A stretch of DNA of 64,000 nt from BOG-932 sp965276835. GTDB lineage: Bacteria; Pseudomonadota; Alphaproteobacteria; BOG-932; Roseiterribacteraceae. The notes below the pieces were generated by a model. It saw nothing but the letters and a program-made list of their open reading frames with translations. It was not told where the DNA came from and searched no databases. The DNA lies in the NCBI GenBank assembly GCA_965276835.1, contig OZ255631.1, positions 2,976,001-3,040,000 of the forward strand, read 5' to 3'. Shown here one piece after another: positions 63,096-64,000 of this stretch. The translations under genes and the position numbers were made by a program. Each line of letters starts with the position of its first letter. The stretch's first letter is position 1.

Positions 63096-63968
63096 ATGAC
63101 ACAAGCATCCAGCACCGACTGGCCGATCATTCACTTCGACTATAACGGCTATACGGTGCTGGTGACCGGCGGCACCAGCGGCATAGGGGCTGGCATCGCC
63201 GCTGCCTATCGCACTGCCGGAGCCGAGGTGGTCATCACCGGCACACATGACGACTCAGAGTCCTACGGCATCGACCTGACTGGATACCGCTACCTGACCT
63301 TGCGCCTCCCGGACGACGGCCGGATCGAGGAAGTAGCGGCGGCGCTGCCCAAGCTGGACATACTGATCAACAATGCCGGCGGCATCCTGACCGATGAAGT
63401 GCAAAGCGAGTTCGACCCGGCGGTGTTCGAGCAGTCGCTGCGGATCAACCTGACCAGTGGCTTCCGCATGGCCGAGGCCTGCCGGCCGCTACTGTCGAAA
63501 AGCCGTCTGCCGGGCGGCGCCAGTATCATCGGCATCGCTTCGATGGCCTCCTTCTTCGGCTGGGAAGGCATTCCCGGCTACGGCGCGGCCAAGGCGGCGC
63601 TGGTGCAGACGACCAAGACGCTTGGCATTGCCTGGGTCGACGAAAATATCCGCGTCAACGCCGTGGCTCCGGGCATGACCGCCAGCCGCGCCAATGCCTG
63701 CATGCTCGACGATCCGAAAGCGATGGCGCCTTATTACGCGCAGATCCCGATGCGCCGCGTCGGCACCCCGCACGATGTCGCCGGCACCGTCCTGTTCCTG
63801 ACCAGCCCCGCCGCCGCTTACATCACAGGGCAGACGATCCCGATCGATGGTGGCTGGTCGGTGTCGCGCTGGACGAGGTGCCGGTCAGCGACACCGCCAT
63901 CAACGAACGGCCCGGGACAAGGCGATAAGCCCCACGGGGACAGGGGTAGGGAATGTACGAATACGTGA
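63096..63968 (+). CDS. SDR-family oxidoreductase, C-terminal frameshift likely
   Basis: Rossmann fold with VLVTGGTSGIGAGIAAAYRT, LDILINNAGGILTD, Ser region IIGIASMASFFGWEG, catalytic YGAAKAALVQTTKTLG, and the end motif AAYITGQTIPIDGGWSVS. After this, near 63868, the frame changes to Arg/Pro/Gly-rich residues and overlaps the next gene by 16 bases. A one- or two-base shift instead gives ALDEVPVSDTAINERPGTRR and a stop at 63926-63928, well placed before the next ribosome-binding site. The enzyme core is intact either way. Confidence 0.85.
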   Translation: MTQASSTDWPIIHFDYNGYTVLVTGGTSGIGAGIAAAYRTAGAEVVITGTHDDSESYGIDLTGYRYLTLRLPDDGRIEEVAAALPKLDILINNAGGILTDEVQSEFDPAVFEQSLRINLTSGFRMAEACRPLLSKSRLPGGASIIGIASMASFFGWEGIPGYGAAKAALVQTTKTLGIAWVDENIRVNAVAPGMTASRANACMLDDPKAMAPYYAQIPMRRVGTPHDVAGTVLFLTSPAAAYITGQTIPIDGGWSVSRWTRCRSATPPSTNGPGQGDKPHGDRGRECTNT

Positions 63969-64000
63969 TCTTGGGAGCCGGATCGGCCGGCTGCGCGCTG
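63953..64000 (+). CDS. GMC-family FAD oxidoreductase, N-terminal start (partial)
   Basis: ATG at 63953 after AGGGGTAGGG gives MYEYVILGAGSAGCAL before the window ends. This is the FAD-binding GxGxxG start typical of glucose-methanol-choline oxidoreductases. Only 16 residues are visible. It probably continues the LLM/SRPBCC/SDR operon. Confidence 0.75.
   Translation, partial: MYEYVILGAGSAGCAL

Overview
The window is GC-rich alphaproteobacterial DNA and most resembles a sphingomonad (Sphingomonadales). This is inferred from gene content (DUF3363 relaxase, ArdC, DUF736 and ParB backbone genes; a LLM/VOC/SRPBCC/SDR/GMC catabolic cluster) and not from any marker gene. Four regions can be told apart.

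Region A (1-9080) is one end of an integrative and conjugative or mobilisable element. It holds the N-terminal part of a relaxase, a DUF736 protein, a small membrane protein, a large ParB-like protein, an ArdC antirestriction protein, an XRE regulator with a palindromic operator candidate, a HTH/excisionase gene overlapping a tyrosine integrase, and a tRNA-mimic attachment-like sequence immediately after the integrase.

Region B (about 9.28-52.45 kb) is the striking part. Three copies of one module are present. Each has a giant Sec-exported protein of about 1,880-2,070 aa (SpvB-like N-terminus, seven FG-GAP/VCBS repeats, YD/RHS repeats, RHS core, variable C-terminal tip). Each is divergently paired with a small secreted Cys/Pro-rich protein carrying a conserved HLGxDPxP motif. 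Tips are followed by small AT-rich genes that look like immunity genes. Displaced orphan tips start at a shared 13-nt boundary sequence (TCCCAAAGTAAYC). A near-complete type II secretion system (gspE-F-G-H-I-J-L-M-C-D plus divergent gspK) lies between modules 2 and 3. I infer that this island makes polymorphic RHS effectors or surface proteins exported by Sec and then the T2SS; that link is not shown by sequence alone. One RHS gene has a frameshift in a nine-base homopolymer at its tip, a possible phase switch or a sequencing error. IS66 (split by a serine-recombinase element), IS630, IS481, IS6 and IS5 copies or remnants litter the island, mostly between modules.

Region C (52.6-52.9 kb) holds a degenerate tRNA-Arg(CCG)-like sequence and several tRNA 3'-end mimics in both orientations. 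Its anticodon and T-arm blocks also occur in direct orientation next to the integrase at 9.0 kb, so the RHS/T2SS island lies between two attachment-like sites.

Region D (53.5-64.0 kb) looks like ordinary accessory metabolism. One cluster holds two intact ABM monooxygenase-like proteins, a SDR, a DHFR/RibD-like reductase, an EthD-like protein, an alpha/beta hydrolase and a coupled ECF sigma factor. A second cluster holds two VOC proteins, a HTH regulator, a LLM flavin oxidoreductase, a SRPBCC protein, a SDR with a probable terminal frameshift, and the start of a GMC oxidoreductase.
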